The notes: generated from the sequence alone by a model not told the origin. DNA of 12,281 nucleotides from JBBSZK01 sp964354995 (GCA_964354995.1 CAYHBQ010000022.1:1-12281); one strand, 5' to 3'. Positions 1-5,960 are shown, counted from the first letter of the stretch. Program-made: numbers and translations.

Positions 1-151
1 CTACATTTTTCTTTCCTTTTTGTAATAGATTGATAATCCTTAAGCGAGACTCAGAGACCAGTGTCCCAAAAAATATTTTATACGCATCGTACAACTCGTC
101 TTCTTTAAACCCTTCCGTGTGACAAGCATGTAATATGCTTTTGTTTATCAT
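1..151 (-). CDS. ArsR-type winged-helix regulator, N-terminal part (cut by window edge)
   Basis: An open frame on the minus strand starts with ATG at 151-149 and runs off the left edge, giving the first 50 residues. Residues 21-50 read YDAYKIFFGTLVSESRLRI followed by INLLQKGKKNV. This is the typical start of an ArsR-family helix-turn-helix domain: an aromatic helix, then 'TL-x-(S/D)-x-x-R-L-R-I-(I/L)-x-L-L', then a turn before the recognition helices. The recognition helix and any metal-binding cysteines lie outside the window, so the inducer cannot be judged. The start is supported by a TATA-like TTAAATAG about 22-29 nt upstream. The gene lies 25 nt downstream of the hypothetical gene ending at 177 on the same strand and could also be co-transcribed with it. 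Family call is fairly sure; role as a transcriptional repressor is by family. Confidence 0.7.
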   Translation of the reverse strand, partial: MINKSILHACHTEGFKEDELYDAYKIFFGTLVSESRLRIINLLQKGKKNV

Positions 152-172
152 ATGATTACAAGATACATATGT

Positions 173-180
173 CTATTTAA
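173..180 (-). promoter_or_regulatory. TATA-like box for the ArsR-type gene
   Basis: The minus-strand sequence TTAAATAG lies 22-29 nt before the ATG at 151, the spacing expected for a leaderless archaeal transcript. It overlaps the stop codon of the gene that ends at 177. Confidence 0.45.
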
Positions 181-641
181 ACCTTGTGACGATTAAAATC
201 GAGCCCGTGCATCTGCAAAAATTCGGCGGGATTTGCTACAAAACGACAAAACCCTGCTTCCATGGAAGCGACATTCATACGAACCACATTTTCAGGCAAA
301 TGATTTCCTAACAGTATCCCTGTTTGTTCTGCAAACTCTGCTATCAATCTTTCACTAAGGTTTGGTTCAAAAGCGGTTGCAACAACGATTACATTATTGC
401 CCCCCACATAACGACGATAATCTTTTCGAGGTTGCCCTGCATAGAGGAGATACGGCGCCTCTCCGGATTCTCCCGTTGCCCACGCATAGTATCGATGCGG
501 TCTCTCGGTTAGAGGCATACGAAGCGGCGAGTCAGGAATTTTAACAAAGGGTCGGTGCGAACGTGTAACGGCTGGCGCAAATGCATCTTCATTATCCATC
601 AAAGCCGCACGTACAAGTGTAACAGGTTTTTTGTCAGTCAT
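177..641 (-). CDS. hypothetical protein, 154 aa
   Basis: I do not recognise this 154-residue protein. It has no signal peptide or membrane segment and looks soluble and cytoplasmic. The N-terminal third is basic and proline-rich (SHRPFVKIPDSPLRMPLTER around residues 28-47). A mixed alpha/beta stretch follows: YLLYAG at about 64-69, a hydrophobic strand NNVIVVATAF at about 82-91, and a helix LSERLIAEFAEQTGILLG at about 95-112. Its codons are richer in G+C than those of the toxin-antitoxin genes further right, so it looks like resident chromosome. The ATG at 641 is supported by TTTTAAAC about 23-32 nt upstream. It is divergent from the cyclophilin gene and is followed after 25 nt by the ArsR-type gene. 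It is a real gene judging by length, promoter placement and lack of a competing frame, but the function is unknown. Confidence 0.7.
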   Translation of the reverse strand: MTDKKPVTLVRAALMDNEDAFAPAVTRSHRPFVKIPDSPLRMPLTERPHRYYAWATGESGEAPYLLYAGQPRKDYRRYVGGNNVIVVATAFEPNLSERLIAEFAEQTGILLGNHLPENVVRMNVASMEAGFCRFVANPAEFLQMHGLDFNRHKV

Positions 642-663
642 GTCAGCGTACAGGAAAAAACGC

Positions 664-673
664 GTTTAAAAGG
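664..673 (-). promoter_or_regulatory. TATA-like box for the 177-641 gene
   Basis: Minus-strand CCTTTTAAAC lies 23-32 nt upstream of the ATG at 641, the spacing seen in front of most genes in this window. No ribosome-binding site is visible, which suggests a leaderless transcript. Confidence 0.45.
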
Positions 674-701
674 TTACCGCCAACCAAAAATAGTTTCGTA
701 A

Positions 702-712
702 GATTATTAAAC
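702..712 (+). promoter_or_regulatory. TATA-like box for the cyclophilin gene
   Basis: GATTATTAAAC lies 21-31 nt before the ATG at 733. Together with the box at 664-673 on the other strand it forms a compact divergent promoter region of about 90 bp. Confidence 0.4.
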
Positions 713-732
713 TGCTTTTTCCCAAAGAAGCG

Positions 733-1290
733 ATGAACAAGCTATGGTTCGGTGCAGGCGCAATACTTATAATCCTTATTATGATAGTAGCCGTACGTCC
801 TATGATAACGGGAAACGCAATCAAATCCACAAGCACAACAATCCTCTTAGAAACCTCAGAAGGAGACATTACTCTTGAGTTGTATGATGACATGCCTATC
901 ACCGCAGGCAATTTCAAGAAGTTAGTCGAAGAAGGCTTTTACGATGGAGTCATAGTTCACCGAGTCATTCCGGGATTTATGATTCAAGGCGGAGACCCGC
1001 AAGGAACAGGAAGAGGCGGACCCGGATATACCATTAAGGACGAGTTCACTCACACAGGCGGAAACAAAAACGCGCGTGGCACCATTAGCATGGCGAACGC
1101 AGGTCCCAACACGGGCGGCAGTCAATTCTTTATCAACGTCGCCGACAATAACTTTCTTGACGCGAAGCACCCTGTCTTTGGAAAAGTCACACAAGGCATG
1201 GACGTCGTAGATAAGATAGTAAACACCCCAAGGGATAGAAGCGATAAACCTTTGAAAGAAGTTACAATTATTCGTGCTAAAATAATTTGA
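733..1290 (+). CDS. membrane-anchored cyclophilin-type peptidyl-prolyl cis-trans isomerase
   Basis: This is a 185-residue cyclophilin that isomerises Xaa-Pro peptide bonds to help proteins fold. Residues 4-22 are a strongly hydrophobic segment after MNK, so the protein is probably anchored by its N-terminus with the enzyme outside the membrane. A short linker (about 23-36) leads to the cyclophilin domain at about 37-185. Visible signatures are HRVIPGFMIQGGDP (76-89, with the catalytic Arg77 and substrate-pocket Phe82, Met83 and Gln85), ANAGPNTGGSQFFI (121-134) and FLDAKHPVFGKV (141-152). The position equivalent to Trp121 of human cyclophilin A is Phe141, as in cyclosporin-insensitive bacterial enzymes. 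All other key residues are kept, so activity is expected. The gene converges on the DHH gene with a 31-nt gap. Confident call; the extracytoplasmic location is inferred from the anchor. Confidence 0.93.
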   Translation: MNKLWFGAGAILIILIMIVAVRPMITGNAIKSTSTTILLETSEGDITLELYDDMPITAGNFKKLVEEGFYDGVIVHRVIPGFMIQGGDPQGTGRGGPGYTIKDEFTHTGGNKNARGTISMANAGPNTGGSQFFINVADNNFLDAKHPVFGKVTQGMDVVDKIVNTPRDRSDKPLKEVTIIRAKII

Positions 1291-1321
1291 TAAATGCGAC
1301 TTAAAAGCGGATCACCCTAAC

Positions 1322-2980
1322 TTAATTATTCGTCTTAATATACTCGCGAACTAATTTCATAACATCCGCATGCTTAGAGGGCACAAACTTAATCGACCCC
1401 GCATTGCGATGTCCACCGCCTTCGACGAACGCCTCAGGCAATTTCTTGTTCAAATACGTTATCAACTCAGGTACTGAGAACTCAATATCGTCACTTCCTC
1501 GAATAGTCAACGCATCAGACATTACGCCCAGCGTGACGACTTTGGTTGTCTTCTTAGTAACTTGGAAATGATCGTGAATCATACTTACACAGCGCCCCGG
1601 TTTCGGATAAAACCCGCGTGAGTAGGTTTTCTCAATCTCAAGCGTCTGTAGGTGAACGTCCTTAATTTTTTCAACCTGCACCGCAGATTGTGCAATCGCA
1701 AGTCCCTTCGCTTCAAGTTCTCGAATGTACGGCGCAAGCACAGAAACGAGTTTCTTCTGCTGTGCCATCGGCTCGCCAAACAATACTTCAATATATTCAC
1801 GCGCTTCCATGAACCGTAGCTTCGCCGAGACAAAGTCAATCACCGTAGCAATATCAGCAAGAAGTTGCGTATCGTACCCCTTTTCAGCAGCCAATTTCTC
1901 ATACGCCTTCATAACCTCGGGATTATTAATGCGGTCGGCCATGCCTGCCATTGCCGGAATCTGTACAATATCGACAGACGGGTTAATGAATCGCGCCAGC
2001 TCGGTACATAACATGCCGGCTGAGAACGTCGCGCCATCCTCATCGACCAAAAAAGGATTAATATGTACCAGCGTCTCATCTGAAATGACGTCTTTTTCAA
2101 AGCGGTGGTGGTCAACGACAATAAAATCAATCCCATGCACACGACCTTGTTGAATACCCAACAGGTCTTCCGCGCCCGAACCTGTGTCCACAATCAACAC
2201 AAGCGGCATCTTATTCGAAAACTTCGCGGCATTAGAGAGCGAGTGTGCGGTGTCCCGAATAGAGTCATCAATTTCATACATGGGTGCAGCACACGGCGCA
2301 CGGGTGTAAAACTCCCACGTTGCTTTGGGCGAGCCCGTATGTTGTTGTTCAACGAGCGGCAAAATCGCGCGTTCAATCGCATACCCTGCCGAATAGCCAT
2401 CCGTATCATTGTGATGACGTACAATAATCGGTCGGTTTTGAAACACAGCCAAGCGTATAGCCGTCGCGGCCGTGACAAATCGGTCTTTCAACTTGTCAAG
2501 CAACACGCTCTTCACCAAAAACGCAGGCGGATCCACATGCGCGCGTTCTAACTCTCGTTGCCGTAAGCGCTTTTCAAATCCTGCTTGTTCATCTTCATTC
2601 AAGCGGTGCATCGTGCTGACTTCCCCTTCCATCTCCCCATTATACTCGCTCAAGGTAAGAGCAACTTTAACCGCATCACCCACATCCACATGTGCGTACG
2701 CGCGTACACCTGCTTTCTCGAACGCTTTCAAGGCAAGCAATCCCGACCCATCATTCACGTAGAACACCGTCGGTCCGCCCGTCTGTACCACTTTCTCAAT
2801 CACGCCCGTAATAGAAAACCCTTCGCCCGTGCGTGCCTTCAACACATCCGCAATCTCGGCATGCGGCGGATTAATGAATTCTTGAAATGAACGCGCCTTA
2901 TGGGGCGGAAAATCCTTATGACCGCGTCGTTCAGGAGGCCGTCCACCACCTCTGCGATCCTGTTGTTTTCTATCTTTCAT
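1322..2980 (-). CDS. archaeal RecJ-like DHH-family phosphoesterase with OB-fold
   Basis: This 552-residue cytoplasmic protein is a DHH phosphoesterase of the archaeal RecJ-like type, expected to degrade single-stranded DNA or RNA with Mn/Mg ions. In order: a basic Arg/Gly/Pro-rich tail (1-30), an OB-fold-like beta region (about 52-125, ITGVIEKVVQTGGPTVFYV and later strands), the DHH domain (about 180-400) and a DHHA1 domain (about 440-545). Metal-site motifs are RHHNDTDG at 188-195, VDTGSG at 264-269, VDHH at 289-292 and AGMADR at 345-350. GGGHRNAGS at 521-529 is the DHHA1 signature. All key Asp/His residues are intact. The better-known archaeal relatives (COG1107 type) also carry a DnaJ-like zinc finger in front; none is seen here. 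The ATG at 2980 has a TATA-like box 21-30 nt upstream. Family certain; exact substrate (replication-linked nuclease, repair or RNA decay) unknown. Confidence 0.9.
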   Translation of the reverse strand: MKDRKQQDRRGGGRPPERRGHKDFPPHKARSFQEFINPPHAEIADVLKARTGEGFSITGVIEKVVQTGGPTVFYVNDGSGLLALKAFEKAGVRAYAHVDVGDAVKVALTLSEYNGEMEGEVSTMHRLNEDEQAGFEKRLRQRELERAHVDPPAFLVKSVLLDKLKDRFVTAATAIRLAVFQNRPIIVRHHNDTDGYSAGYAIERAILPLVEQQHTGSPKATWEFYTRAPCAAPMYEIDDSIRDTAHSLSNAAKFSNKMPLVLIVDTGSGAEDLLGIQQGRVHGIDFIVVDHHRFEKDVISDETLVHINPFLVDEDGATFSAGMLCTELARFINPSVDIVQIPAMAGMADRINNPEVMKAYEKLAAEKGYDTQLLADIATVIDFVSAKLRFMEAREYIEVLFGEPMAQQKKLVSVLAPYIRELEAKGLAIAQSAVQVEKIKDVHLQTLEIEKTYSRGFYPKPGRCVSMIHDHFQVTKKTTKVVTLGVMSDALTIRGSDDIEFSVPELITYLNKKLPEAFVEGGGHRNAGSIKFVPSKHADVMKLVREYIKTNN

Positions 2981-3000
2981 AGTTCCCTAAATAAAAGAGG

Positions 3001-3010
3001 GATTAAAAAG
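3001..3010 (-). promoter_or_regulatory. TATA-like box for the DHH gene
   Basis: Minus-strand CTTTTTAATC lies 21-30 nt upstream of the ATG at 2980. A second A/T stretch (CTTTTATTTAGG) lies closer to the start and may be the initiator region. Confidence 0.45.
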
Positions 3011-3054
3011 CTATGGGCGCATAGAATGCATTTCAACTATCGTCACGGCTGACT

Positions 3055-3432
3055 CTATTTTATCCAACCCTCGACATCACTCCACGTATATCCTTCAGCT
3101 CTCTTAGCAGCATCCTCCACTACGCGTCTATCGGATGCCCTGCTCCCTTCTACATACGCAGCCACAAATATTCCTGCAAACACACTAAGCGCAAAGCAAA
3201 GACGAGGTACGCTAGAATCATAATGAAACGAACTTCTTGATTTTGATTCCCAGTAGAGGATTGAATCTCTCTCAACCGAGGTTTTATTCGCAACCTGTTC
3301 CAGTTCTGAAATTTTTTCTCTCGCAGTTTCCTTAAGATTGCAATGAGCATACTTCTGACCAATCGCATCGAGTCCTGTCATTACCAGCCCTGCACCTGTC
3401 GCGACAATGCAGTATTTAATTAAACCATGCAT
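3055..3432 (-). CDS. hypothetical membrane protein, 125 aa
   Basis: I do not recognise this protein. Two hydrophobic segments can be seen: residues about 4-22 (IKYCIVATGAGLVMTGLDAI) and about 79-96 (LCFALSVFAGIFVAAYVEG). Between them lies a charged, probably coiled or helical stretch (NLKETAREKISELEQVANK at about 32-50). The C-terminus (97-125) is soluble and charged and ends in YTWSDVEGWIK. A hairpin in the membrane with a charged loop of about 55 residues is the simplest reading. The ATG at 3432 is preceded by an A/T-rich TATA-like stretch at 3450-3461. The gene sits between the DHH and methyltransferase genes on the same strand but probably has its own promoter. An overlapping open frame at 3150-3368 is a shadow. 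Confidence 0.65.
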   Translation of the reverse strand: MHGLIKYCIVATGAGLVMTGLDAIGQKYAHCNLKETAREKISELEQVANKTSVERDSILYWESKSRSSFHYDSSVPRLCFALSVFAGIFVAAYVEGSRASDRRVVEDAAKRAEGYTWSDVEGWIK

Positions 3433-3449
3433 ACGACTAAAAATTACTT

Positions 3450-3461
3450 TTATTTATAATT
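3450..3461 (-). promoter_or_regulatory. TATA-like box for the 3055-3432 gene
   Basis: Minus-strand AATTATAAATAA lies about 18-29 nt before the ATG at 3432, in the 41-nt gap after the methyltransferase-like gene start region ends. Confidence 0.4.
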
Positions 3462-3473
3462 CTTGTGGTGCTC

Positions 3474-4028
3474 TTATACTACCATAAGCCGGCTTGTTCG
3501 TTTCATATAGTCCGAGTATTTCTTCCCAAAATTCCGTACCAGCTCGCGTTCCTCACGAGGTATCTTTATCGAATAAAAAACCACCAGAATAAGGAACGGA
3601 ATACCGGCCAGTACCCAATTCGCACTAAACACGAACAATCCCACAAGCACGATAAAACTCGCGGTGTACGTCGGATGCCGTATATATCGATAGGGTCCCG
3701 TCGTCACCAGATATCTCGTTTTGGCAAATCGCTTTTCAATCACCGGGCTCCAATTAATCCCCAGGTGCGCATGCGCCCAGAAAAAGAGCCCGAACCCAAT
3801 AATCATAAGCGGAATTCCGACATATACCCGCAGAGCAAACGGAAACGCAAGAAGCGCAAAATCAATACTTCCCCGCAGGTAAAAACTCATCAATAGAATA
3901 AGCACGACATATTTTATCAGCATGCGCGGTGTAAACCGCGTGTAATGCCGTGTCATGTAACTGCGTGCCAGAAAGAAACCAACTAGCAAGGCAAGAACAA
4001 TCAGCTTTGCATTTCCCTCAAAATACAT
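3474..4028 (-). CDS. isoprenylcysteine carboxyl methyltransferase-like integral membrane protein
   Basis: This 184-residue protein has about five hydrophobic segments (roughly 8-22, 37-52, 68-86, 122-136 and 138-154). Its C-terminal half matches the ICMT/phospholipid methyltransferase fold: LVTTGPYRYIRHPTY at 107-121, then a membrane helix, then a conserved tail with IPREERELVRNFGKKYSDYM (156-175). GPYRxxRHPxY and the E-E...FG..Y..Y pattern bind S-adenosylmethionine and shape the active site in the family. The substrate in archaea is not known; protein cysteine methylation, lipid methylation or another small-molecule target are all possible. The ATG at 4028 has TTAATAAATT-type DNA 22-31 nt upstream. 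It is the last resident-looking gene before the toxin-antitoxin cluster. Confidence 0.82.
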   Translation of the reverse strand: MYFEGNAKLIVLALLVGFFLARSYMTRHYTRFTPRMLIKYVVLILLMSFYLRGSIDFALLAFPFALRVYVGIPLMIIGFGLFFWAHAHLGINWSPVIEKRFAKTRYLVTTGPYRYIRHPTYTASFIVLVGLFVFSANWVLAGIPFLILVVFYSIKIPREERELVRNFGKKYSDYMKRTSRLMVV

Positions 4029-4049
4029 GCCTTCATCAAGAAGATGCGG

Positions 4050-4059
4050 TTAATAAATT
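4050..4059 (-). promoter_or_regulatory. TATA-like box for the methyltransferase-like gene
   Basis: Minus-strand AATTTATTAA lies 22-31 nt upstream of the ATG at 4028, in line with leaderless transcription. Confidence 0.4.
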
Positions 4060-4086
4060 TCTCTGCCGCTTTTTAAGAGAATCGTC

Positions 4087-4191
4087 TTACTCGTACACAT
4101 TCTTTCGATGTCCGATGTACACAACTACAATTTTATTCGCAGAGACAATAACATCCATAATCCGCAAACCATAAAAAGTTCTTTGAGGTAA
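4087..4191 (-). pseudogene. C-terminal remnant of a RelE-family toxin gene
   Basis: On the minus strand a frame that is open only from 4209 ends at TAA 4089-4087. Its last 34 codons read LPQRTFYGLRIMDVIVSANK and then IVVVYIGHRKNVYE. The ending 'LR-I-x-D...K-I-V-V-V-Y-I-G-H-R-K-x-V-Y' is the classic C-terminus of archaeal RelE toxins (strand, GHR motif, terminal Tyr). The Arg of the central strand and the linker expected before it look altered. There is no usable start codon and the N-terminal two thirds are missing: a stop lies at 4212-4210, and the intact toxin gene occupies the DNA beyond on the other strand. It therefore cannot make a toxin. It has the same orientation as the ribbon-helix-helix antitoxin at 4453-4683, so it may be the tail of that antitoxin's original partner. 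Short length keeps confidence moderate. Confidence 0.6.
4185..4189 (+). promoter_or_regulatory. ribosome-binding site GAGGT of the RelE/YafQ-like toxin
   Basis: GAGGT lies 9 nt before the ATG at 4199. It is one of very few plausible Shine-Dalgarno sites in the window and decides this start over the out-of-frame ATG at 4195. A weak TATA-like ATAAAAAG sits at about 4171-4178. Confidence 0.5.
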
Positions 4192-4198
4192 CAGATGA

Positions 4199-4456
4199 AT
4201 GTATTCTCTTTACCCGGCTAATCGCAAGGTAGAAAGACAGTTACAAGAGTATCTCTCCCATAGGGCAGATATCAAAGATAAATTACAGAGATTGAGAGAA
4301 GATCCCCGAAGAGCTAATGGCGCACATCCTCTACATGGAAAACTGGAGAGAAAATGGAGTTGTTGGCTCGGGGCTAATATCAGGTTAATTTATAGTATTG
4401 ACGATTCAAAACAAGTCATTACAGCCCTTGCCATTGGCTCGCACAAAATATATTAG
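4199..4456 (+). CDS. RelE/ParE-superfamily toxin (YafQ-like mRNA interferase)
   Basis: An 85-residue protein of full length for the family. Two N-terminal helices carry YPANRKVERQLQEYL and DIKDKLQRLREDP (residues 5-36). Then comes the beta-sheet with HPLHGKLERKW (43-53), ANIRLIYSID (59-68) and the closing ALAIGSHKIY (76-85). The PLxGKL...W, (I/L)RLIY and G-(S/T)-H-x-x-Y elements are typical of YafQ/RelE ribosome-dependent mRNA endonucleases; His82 and Tyr85 sit where the terminal catalytic residues are in the family. By family it would cut mRNA on the ribosome and stop growth. It is not in an operon with an antitoxin. Instead it converges with the ribbon-helix-helix gene, and the two stop codons overlap (plus TAG 4454-4456, minus TAA 4455-4453). 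Confidence 0.82.
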   Translation: MYSLYPANRKVERQLQEYLSHRADIKDKLQRLREDPRRANGAHPLHGKLERKWSCWLGANIRLIYSIDDSKQVITALAIGSHKIY

Positions 4457-4683
4457 AACTTAAGTTCTTTGAACTTTACACCCTTCTTAATATTTCTTTC
4501 ACTTGTCCGTAGTTGGGCCATCAAATCCTTATCGCCAAGGATTTCTTTTTCTTCCAGCCTTCTCATTTTGTCCCGTATCGCCTCTCGGATAAACTCTGTT
4601 TTAGTCATATAATTGTGTTTTTTCATGACTCTTTCTATGGCTCGTACAAATCCTTCTTCTATCTTTAAACTCACGTTTTCCAT
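4453..4683 (-). CDS. ribbon-helix-helix (CopG-like) antitoxin/regulator
   Basis: A 76-residue protein. Residues 1-8 (MENVSLKI) form the DNA-contacting beta-strand. The first helix is EEGFVRAIERVMKKHNY (9-25) and the second is TKTEFIREAIRDKMRRLEEK (27-46), with the M-T-K-T-E-F turn between them usual for CopG/ParD proteins. The charged tail (47-76, ending KKGVKFKELKF) is of the kind that wraps a RelE-type toxin. It should dimerise, bind its own promoter and neutralise a toxin. Its partner is unclear: either the convergent toxin at 4199-4456, or the vanished RelE whose stump lies at 4087-4191 on the same strand. The promoter has a TATA box and three GTAGTA repeats with 10-bp spacing. Confidence 0.82.
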   Translation of the reverse strand: MENVSLKIEEGFVRAIERVMKKHNYMTKTEFIREAIRDKMRRLEEKEILGDKDLMAQLRTSERNIKKGVKFKELKF

Positions 4684-4709
4684 GTAGTAGTAGGTAGTAG
4701 CAAGTAGTA
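4684..4709. repeat. three 10-bp-phased GTAGTA repeats, candidate antitoxin operator
   Basis: GTAGTA occurs at 4684-4689, 4694-4699 and 4704-4709, that is, with a period of exactly 10 bp. It fills the space between the TATA box (4708-4716) and the ATG (4683) of the ribbon-helix-helix gene. Dimers of that fold bind direct or inverted short boxes on one face of the helix, so this is a likely autorepression site. The repeats are seen directly; the binding is inferred. Confidence 0.6.
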
Positions 4710-4716
4710 TTTAAGC
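4708..4716 (-). promoter_or_regulatory. TATA-like box for the ribbon-helix-helix gene
   Basis: Minus-strand GCTTAAATA lies 25-33 nt upstream of the ATG at 4683. It touches the last GTAGTA repeat, so a bound repressor would block transcription initiation. Confidence 0.5.
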
Positions 4717-4727
4717 TTTTCTCAAAA

Positions 4728-5048
4728 TTAATCCCATAAGTCGAAGAAATAATCTTTGAATAAGTCGAAGCTTCTATCTACCTTAGTTCTCTCTTTTTTA
4801 TTAAATTTTTTAGGAAAAGACCATCCCCCATCTTCATATTTTTTTAATATTTCAAACCCTTCTTTCATCTGGATAAGTATTCTATCCCATTTCTTAGAAG
4901 TCATAAGTGAGGGGTGCCCATGTCCGTGGTGTATCATATAATCAAGCGCGGGAATTACACTGTCCAAAAAGAAAGTATTATACTGCCATTTCGCATGGTC
5001 TTCAATGTCTTTAGGCGATGCTTTTCCAAACATAGTCTTTTTTGTCAT
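4728..5048 (-). CDS. small uncharacterised protein of a phage-associated-looking family, 106 aa
   Basis: A 106-residue soluble protein rich in Lys and aromatic residues. Its layout resembles a small uncharacterised family I associate with phages and mobile regions: a helical N-terminus with W21 and F26-F27, then HPSLMTSKKWDRILIQMKEG (45-64) with the W-D-x-I-L-x-x-M-x-x-G-F core, and a C-terminus FDLFKDYFFDLWD (94-106) with the recurring F-x-x-Y-F-x-x-L-W-D ending. No catalytic motif is evident and no function is known to me. It is on the same strand as the operon at 5083-6490, 34 nt after that operon's last stop, so read-through is possible; only a weak A/T box (about 5072-5080) precedes it. 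The family match is from memory and should be searched. Confidence 0.6.
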   Translation of the reverse strand: MTKKTMFGKASPKDIEDHAKWQYNTFFLDSVIPALDYMIHHGHGHPSLMTSKKWDRILIQMKEGFEILKKYEDGGWSFPKKFNKKERTKVDRSFDLFKDYFFDLWD

Positions 5049-5082
5049 GTTTAACGTATGTAATCCGTCTTATTCAATATTT

Positions 5083-5550
5083 CTACACAACATGTCCTTC
5101 ACCATCAAACTGCATATCCTTTTTCTTCGTCAACTCCTCAGGCACACGATACTCTTCCCATCGAACACGTCCTTTTTCAATAGTCTCTTTGAGGTTGCTT
5201 TCATGCTTGTTCAGCTTTGCATTTCCGCTCTTGACCTCAACAAATACAATCTCATCAATCTTCTTCTCATCCATACCCTTGAACACAATGAAGTCAATAG
5301 GTTTTCCCATGAACTTGCATTCAGTAGGCAAGAACGGAAAGTCAGGCAAATACGGTGCCAATTGCTCCGAGAATTGCCCGCCCAACACGGCGCGTGAACG
5401 CATAATCGCATCCTGTCGATGTGCCGGCATGAGCTCGTTCTCCCATTCAGAATGCTTTGCAAACGCCCCATTCTTATGTCCGACTTTGTACGCAATGACC
5501 ACGGCGATTAAGGCAAGAATAATCAGAATAATGAGGGTGAGGTCTATCAT
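5083..5550 (-). CDS. membrane-anchored Holliday-junction-resolvase-related nuclease
   Basis: A 155-residue protein. Residues 3-22 are one strongly hydrophobic segment, followed by a basic stretch and a soluble domain. The domain has RSRAVLGGQFSEQLAPYLPD (51-70), then KPIDFIVFKG (83-92) and IVFVEVKSGNAKLNKHE (101-117). Glu62, Asp86 and the E105-x-K107 pair make the E...D...ExK arrangement of PD-(D/E)XK nucleases. The context matches the 'endonuclease related to archaeal Holliday junction resolvase' family, which also has an N-terminal membrane helix. The ATG overlaps the stop of the upstream HEPN gene by one base (TAATG), so translation is probably coupled. Its base composition is richer in G+C than that of the two genes upstream. 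Substrate and role are unknown; a link to the toxin-antitoxin pair is suggested only by position. Confidence 0.8.
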   Translation of the reverse strand: MIDLTLIILIILALIAVVIAYKVGHKNGAFAKHSEWENELMPAHRQDAIMRSRAVLGGQFSEQLAPYLPDFPFLPTECKFMGKPIDFIVFKGMDEKKIDEIVFVEVKSGNAKLNKHESNLKETIEKGRVRWEEYRVPEELTKKKDMQFDGEGHVV

Positions 5551-5960
5551 TACGAGTATTTTTCAATCTCCTTTATAAGTTTCTTACATTCTTCTATGGC
5601 TTGTTTTGCGGTCCCAAAGTCCATCCTGTGCCCATAGTACGTTAACGAATTCCTTTTAAAACGCAAGTCATCAAATACGCGGTATAGCTCTTCTCTTTTG
5701 AGCACGTCCCTCATATAGAAACCTAAACAGATATGGTTTAAGATGTTAAATCCCTTCTTGAAAGCTATTGCTTGTAGAATTTCTATTATAGAGGTATAAT
5801 AATCTTCAAAAACGAAATTACAATTTCTCTCATTTATTTCTTTTACTAGATTTATTCTTTCTTTTGCAGTTTCTATCAGCGATTTTGCCCGAATTACGTC
5901 AGGAGTTACTTTTTTTGCTGAATCGCTTCTTACGCAATCCTGCCAGTCTGCCACTTTCAT
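5550..5960 (-). CDS. HEPN-domain protein (putative toxin or partner of the nucleotidyltransferase)
   Basis: A 136-residue all-helical protein. Helices at about 20-45, 52-70, 87-104 and 114-135 fit the four-helix HEPN fold. The signature DLRFKRNSLTYYGHRMDF (98-115) falls where HEPN RNases carry R-(x4-6)-H. Arg103 and Asn104 are kept, but the residue at the usual His position is Tyr108; the next His is 111, seven residues after the Arg. It may therefore be a catalytically altered toxin or a substrate/scaffold for the nucleotidyltransferase. In type VII MNT-HEPN systems the MNT adds AMP to a tyrosine next to this site; Tyr108 and Tyr109 are candidates here. Its start overlaps the stop of the nucleotidyltransferase gene (ATGA, 5960-5957) and its stop overlaps the nuclease start (TAATG). 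Confidence 0.72.
   Translation of the reverse strand: MKVADWQDCVRSDSAKKVTPDVIRAKSLIETAKERINLVKEINERNCNFVFEDYYTSIIEILQAIAFKKGFNILNHICLGFYMRDVLKREELYRVFDDLRFKRNSLTYYGHRMDFGTAKQAIEECKKLIKEIEKYS

Noticed and set aside
1725..2551. Plus-strand open frames of 142 and 148 codons opposite the DHH gene
   Set aside because: They are antisense shadows of a strongly conserved coding region with all catalytic motifs intact.
3465..3896. Plus-strand open frame of 143 codons opposite the methyltransferase-like gene
   Set aside because: It is antisense to a well-supported membrane protein, and its product is a Lys/Arg/His-rich string without domain features.
4001..5226. 16-bp repeat TCAGCTTTGCATTTCC at 4001-4016 and 5211-5226
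   Set aside because: Both copies encode G-N-A-K-L in unrelated genes on the minus strand; a shared peptide with the same codons explains it without a mobile element or att site.
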